Of a stretch of DNA of 64,000 nt, positions 61,271-64,000 are shown one piece after another. Within the stretch, counting starts at the first letter, position 1, and each line of letters begins with the position of its first letter. The position numbers and the translations under genes are program-made. The stretch spans positions 1 through 64,000 of the forward strand of contig NZ_KB892002.1 in the NCBI RefSeq assembly GCF_000373645.1, read 5' to 3'. The DNA comes from Streptomyces sp. ATexAB-D23 (lineage in GTDB: Bacteria > Actinomycetota > Actinomycetes > Streptomycetales > Streptomycetaceae). The notes beneath the pieces are model-generated. The model had not been told where the DNA came from, did not search any database, and saw only the letters and a program-made list of their open reading frames with translations.

Positions 61271-64000
61271 GGACCGGCAGGACCGGCCCCTGCAGATCGC
61301 GCTGCGCAGCCTGTCCGCTCCCACGTACGGGGAAGTGCTCGACCTGTTCGGGCAGATCCCGCCGGGGCGGCACGGGGAGACGGTGGACTGCCTGCGGCAG
61401 CATGCCGAGATGGCCCGGGGCTGGGGCCGCGTGCCGCTCGCCGACATGGCGGCGTTCCTCGCCGACCGCTGCGAGGCCCTGGCGTCCGACACCGGCCCCA
61501 CCGGGCAGGCGGGGGACTCCGACGACGGCGACGGATTCCCCCGGCTGCTGCGGCGGGCCTGCGCGGCCGAGGGGGTGCTGGGCGCCTACCGGGTGCTGGA
61601 ACGCCACCGCTCGCTGCTTCCGGAGGAGCCGGTGCGGTCCGCGGTGCGGCTGCTGACGGACTGGCGCGCCGACCGGACCAGCAACGCCCACGCCATCGCC
61701 GCGCTGGGGCTGCTCACCGAGGACGGTCCGAGCCGCGTGACGGCCCGCGCCGACTGGGCCAATCACCTGCTGAAGCAGGGCCGGAACCAACGGGCGCTCT
61801 ACCACGCCTCCCGCGCGCTCTCGTTGCAGCACGCGGTGGGCGACGTGGGTTCGCTGGTGAACACCTACCTCCAACTGGCGTCGGTGTACCTCGCGATGGA
61901 CGACATGCCCCGCCGGGCCGAGGTGCTGGAGCAGGCGCTCGTGGCCATGGCCCCGGAGGCCGAGGTGACCTCCATGGAGGAGGCGGCGGTGACCGTCCAG
62001 CTCGCGGACACCCTCATCGCCCTGCACCGCTACCGGGAGGCCGTGCCCGCGCTGGAGCGGGCGGAGGCCTTCGCCGCGCGTCCGGACAACGACTCCGAGG
62101 GTTCGTTCATGCCCTCGCGGCCGGATCTCCTCAGCCGTCGCGCCCACGTGGCGGAGGCCGTCGGCGCCCTGGGAGCGGCGGCCGACGCCTACCGTGAACT
62201 GCTGGAGCTGCCCGAGGTGTCGACGCGGGCCGCGGCGCGCACGTCGGTGACGTACGGCCTGGTCTCCTGCCTGGAGCGGACCGACCGCCAGTGGGAGGCG
62301 TTCGAACTGCTCAGCAACGAGCTGGAACACGCCGAGCAGCAGGGGACGGGGCAGACGCACTCGGTGCCCCTGCGCTGCATGCTCGCCGGGCTGCTGTTCT
62401 CCGGCACCGATCCGCGTCTGCCCCGCAGTCTGATGTCGCTGGAGTCGGAGCTGCTGAGCGGCATCTTCGAGATGGCGGGTTCGACCTATCCCTGCGCCGG
62501 CGAACTGTTCGTCACCATGGGCGATCTGGAGCTGTCCGAGGGGTACGACGAAGGCGCGGCGGAGTGCTACCGCTATGCCCTCTACGTGTCCGGGGACCCC
62601 GAGCACACGCGGCAGCCGGAGCGGCTTCCCGAGCGGCTGCGCGAGCGCATGCTGATCTCGCGGCTGGTGCCGCTGGGAGGTCCCGAGGATCCCGTCTCCT
62701 TCGTCCTGGCCAAGCTGCGCGAGCGCATGCTCCGCTCCTTCGCCTCACGCCCTCCGGTGCTGCCGGACACCTGTCTGCTGGCGCTGCAACGGCTGTGCCG
62801 CATCGAGCGCGACCCGGAGCGGCGCGGGCGGCTGGCGGACCGGCTCGCAAAGGGGCTGCGCCGCGCACTGGAGCGGGAGCCGCAGGGCACCGTGCGGACC
62901 CTGGCGGTGCCGGTGTGCGAGGCGATCGCCGAGGTACGCGGTCCGCTGGTGGCGGCGCGGCTGCTGGAGGAGGTCCTCGACACCTACGACGCCTACGGCC
63001 GGCTCCCGGACCCAGGCCTGCCCCTGGGCCTGGCCGAGCTCCTGGTGTGGACGCCGGGCGGGCACCGGAGGGCCTTCGAGGTGCTGTGGCACCACCGCGT
63101 CCTGCGGCTGCGAGCCCGGGAGCTGCATCCGGTGCTCCAGGACGCGGACCAGGCGGCCGGGCTCGTACTCCCCCTGTACGAGGCGCTGTTGTCCCTGCTG
63201 TACGAATACCGCGAGGACCTGCCGCTGCCCGACGACCGCCCGCCGGGGCTGCTGGCCTTCGACCTGCACGAGGAGGCGAAGGCGCGCGGGATGGCCGAGG
63301 ACCTGGCCCGGATGCCGCTGGCCGAGCCGGTGGGCGTACCGCGGCAGGTGTGGGAGAACGAGCAGCGCCTGCTGTCCGAGCACCGGCTGCTGGCGGGCGG
63401 GCAGCGTCCGGACAGGGCCTGGCTCTGGCGCGGGTACGGGCGGGCGCTGGAGTCCCTGTACGGGGTGCTGGAGCCGGCCGCGCCGGACTACGTGCGGCTG
63501 CGCACCGCGCGACCCGCGGACTCCGCCCAGGCGTTGCGGCTGCTGGACGACGCCGCGCCGGAGGAAGGCATGGTGCTGGCCTCCTACTTCACCGGCGAGT
63601 CGGAGACCTTCTGCTTCGCACTGGCCTCCGGCGAGGACTCGTTGTGGTGGTACCGCATCCCGGTGGGGCGCGGGGAGCTGCACGCCGCCGCGGAGCAGGT
63701 CCGCCTCGTCGTCGACGGCGACCGCTCCGCGTTCCCGCCTGTCCCGCCGATCAAACCGCGGCGGCCGGCCCCGCTGCCCCTGGACGGCCTGGGCGAGCAG
63801 CTGCTGCCGTTCCACGAGTTGCTGGCGGGGCGCGAGCTGCTGTGTGTGGCGCCGCACGGGCCGCTGTCCGTACTGCCGCTCGGCGCGCTGCGGCTGCCGG
63901 ACGGCAGGTACTGCGCCGAGCAGACGGCCCTCGTGTACACCCCGAGCATCTCGGCCCTGGCGGTACTGCGCGCCGCGAAGCCGGCCGGTTCGGGGGCCGT
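61260..64000 (+). CDS. Large TPR-CHAT protein, truncated by the window end
   Basis: ATG 61260 has GGAGGAGGGGG upstream, and the frame stays open to base 64000, giving 913 visible residues. The first about 700 residues are helical with TPR-like units (YHASRALSLQHAVGDVGSLVNTYLQLASVYLAMDDMPRRAEVLEQAL; ADTLIALHRYREAVPALERAEAF; AAADAYRELLELP). From about residue 760 the chain shows the N-terminal half of a CHAT (caspase/HetF-associated) domain: a beta-rich segment (LASYFTGESETFCFALASG), then LLCVAPHGPLSVLPLGAL and TPSISALAVLRAAK. The catalytic His and Cys normally lie after this point and are outside the window. CHAT proteases often act as suicide or peptide-processing effectors. Confidence 0.82.
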   Translation, partial: MEDEDRQDRPLQIALRSLSAPTYGEVLDLFGQIPPGRHGETVDCLRQHAEMARGWGRVPLADMAAFLADRCEALASDTGPTGQAGDSDDGDGFPRLLRRACAAEGVLGAYRVLERHRSLLPEEPVRSAVRLLTDWRADRTSNAHAIAALGLLTEDGPSRVTARADWANHLLKQGRNQRALYHASRALSLQHAVGDVGSLVNTYLQLASVYLAMDDMPRRAEVLEQALVAMAPEAEVTSMEEAAVTVQLADTLIALHRYREAVPALERAEAFAARPDNDSEGSFMPSRPDLLSRRAHVAEAVGALGAAADAYRELLELPEVSTRAAARTSVTYGLVSCLERTDRQWEAFELLSNELEHAEQQGTGQTHSVPLRCMLAGLLFSGTDPRLPRSLMSLESELLSGIFEMAGSTYPCAGELFVTMGDLELSEGYDEGAAECYRYALYVSGDPEHTRQPERLPERLRERMLISRLVPLGGPEDPVSFVLAKLRERMLRSFASRPPVLPDTCLLALQRLCRIERDPERRGRLADRLAKGLRRALEREPQGTVRTLAVPVCEAIAEVRGPLVAARLLEEVLDTYDAYGRLPDPGLPLGLAELLVWTPGGHRRAFEVLWHHRVLRLRARELHPVLQDADQAAGLVLPLYEALLSLLYEYREDLPLPDDRPPGLLAFDLHEEAKARGMAEDLARMPLAEPVGVPRQVWENEQRLLSEHRLLAGGQRPDRAWLWRGYGRALESLYGVLEPAAPDYVRLRTARPADSAQALRLLDDAAPEEGMVLASYFTGESETFCFALASGEDSLWWYRIPVGRGELHAAAEQVRLVVDGDRSAFPPVPPIKPRRPAPLPLDGLGEQLLPFHELLAGRELLCVAPHGPLSVLPLGALRLPDGRYCAEQTALVYTPSISALAVLRAAKPAGSGA

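Overview
The window is a chromosomal segment of a high-GC actinomycete, almost certainly a Streptomyces. The signs are very high GC with strong third-position bias, frequent GTG/TTG starts, a mycothiol deacetylase (MshB), tandem oligopeptide ABC operons, a SpoIIE/RsbW-type phospho-switch pair, a LAL regulator, a chitin-active LPMO preceded by a DasR-type operator, and rare TTA codons that need the bldA tRNA. I saw no tRNA, rRNA, insertion sequence, CRISPR array or origin.

Layout. 0-4 kb: the tail of a secreted protein, a TetR/SDR divergent pair with a likely operator, and a secreted alpha-amylase. 4-7.4 kb: an overlapping minus-strand operon, ABC ATPase > ABC-2 permease > DesK-type kinase > NarL-type regulator. 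7.6-15 kb: a Gly/Pro-rich membrane protein with peptidoglycan-binding-like repeats, DUF6113 and mshB, a tiny membrane protein, an S9 peptidase and a membrane protein. 15-27 kb: two tandem complete oligopeptide ABC operons (A-B-C-D-F), evidently paralogous. 27.7-34.3 kb: a small secreted protein, TypA/BipA, a very long solute-binding lipoprotein, an isochorismatase-fold protein lacking the usual Cys, and a MarR regulator. 34.4-43.1 kb: a TPM-domain membrane protein with PspA, a SpoIIE phosphatase and a small ATP-binding anti-sigma-like protein, a Nudix hydrolase, a SPOR protein, a GntR/UTRA regulator and another small secreted protein. 43.5-49.8 kb: an M4 metalloprotease and an AA10 LPMO, both ending in a CBM5/12 chitin-binding module, flanking a LAL regulator; the LPMO has a perfect DasR-like site and the protease a weaker one.

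The accessory part is 50-64 kb. An XRE regulator (TTA codon) precedes a three-gene operon with ATGA overlaps: a TIR-domain protein, a P-loop-like protein and a membrane protein. The TIR C-terminus and the P-loop protein N-terminus share a 16-residue motif (12 of 16 identical) in the effector/receptor arrangement described for bacterial amyloid-signalling (BASS/RHIM-like) pairs. Converging on it is a minus-strand operon: a previously unlisted 31-residue peptide gene, a 19-bp hairpin, a PqqD-like/HESFH membrane protease fusion and a TPR protein with a degenerate ATPase-like N-terminus. This looks like an uncharacterised RiPP-type peptide system. Divergent from it is a TPR protein (TTA at codon 22) overlapping a large TPR-CHAT protein that runs off the end of the window. 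I regard 51.6-64 kb as the best candidate for an undescribed conflict or peptide-signalling system.

Most other genes are ordinary Streptomyces core or near-core functions. Nearly every convergent or operon end carries a perfect GC-rich hairpin, and these are listed.
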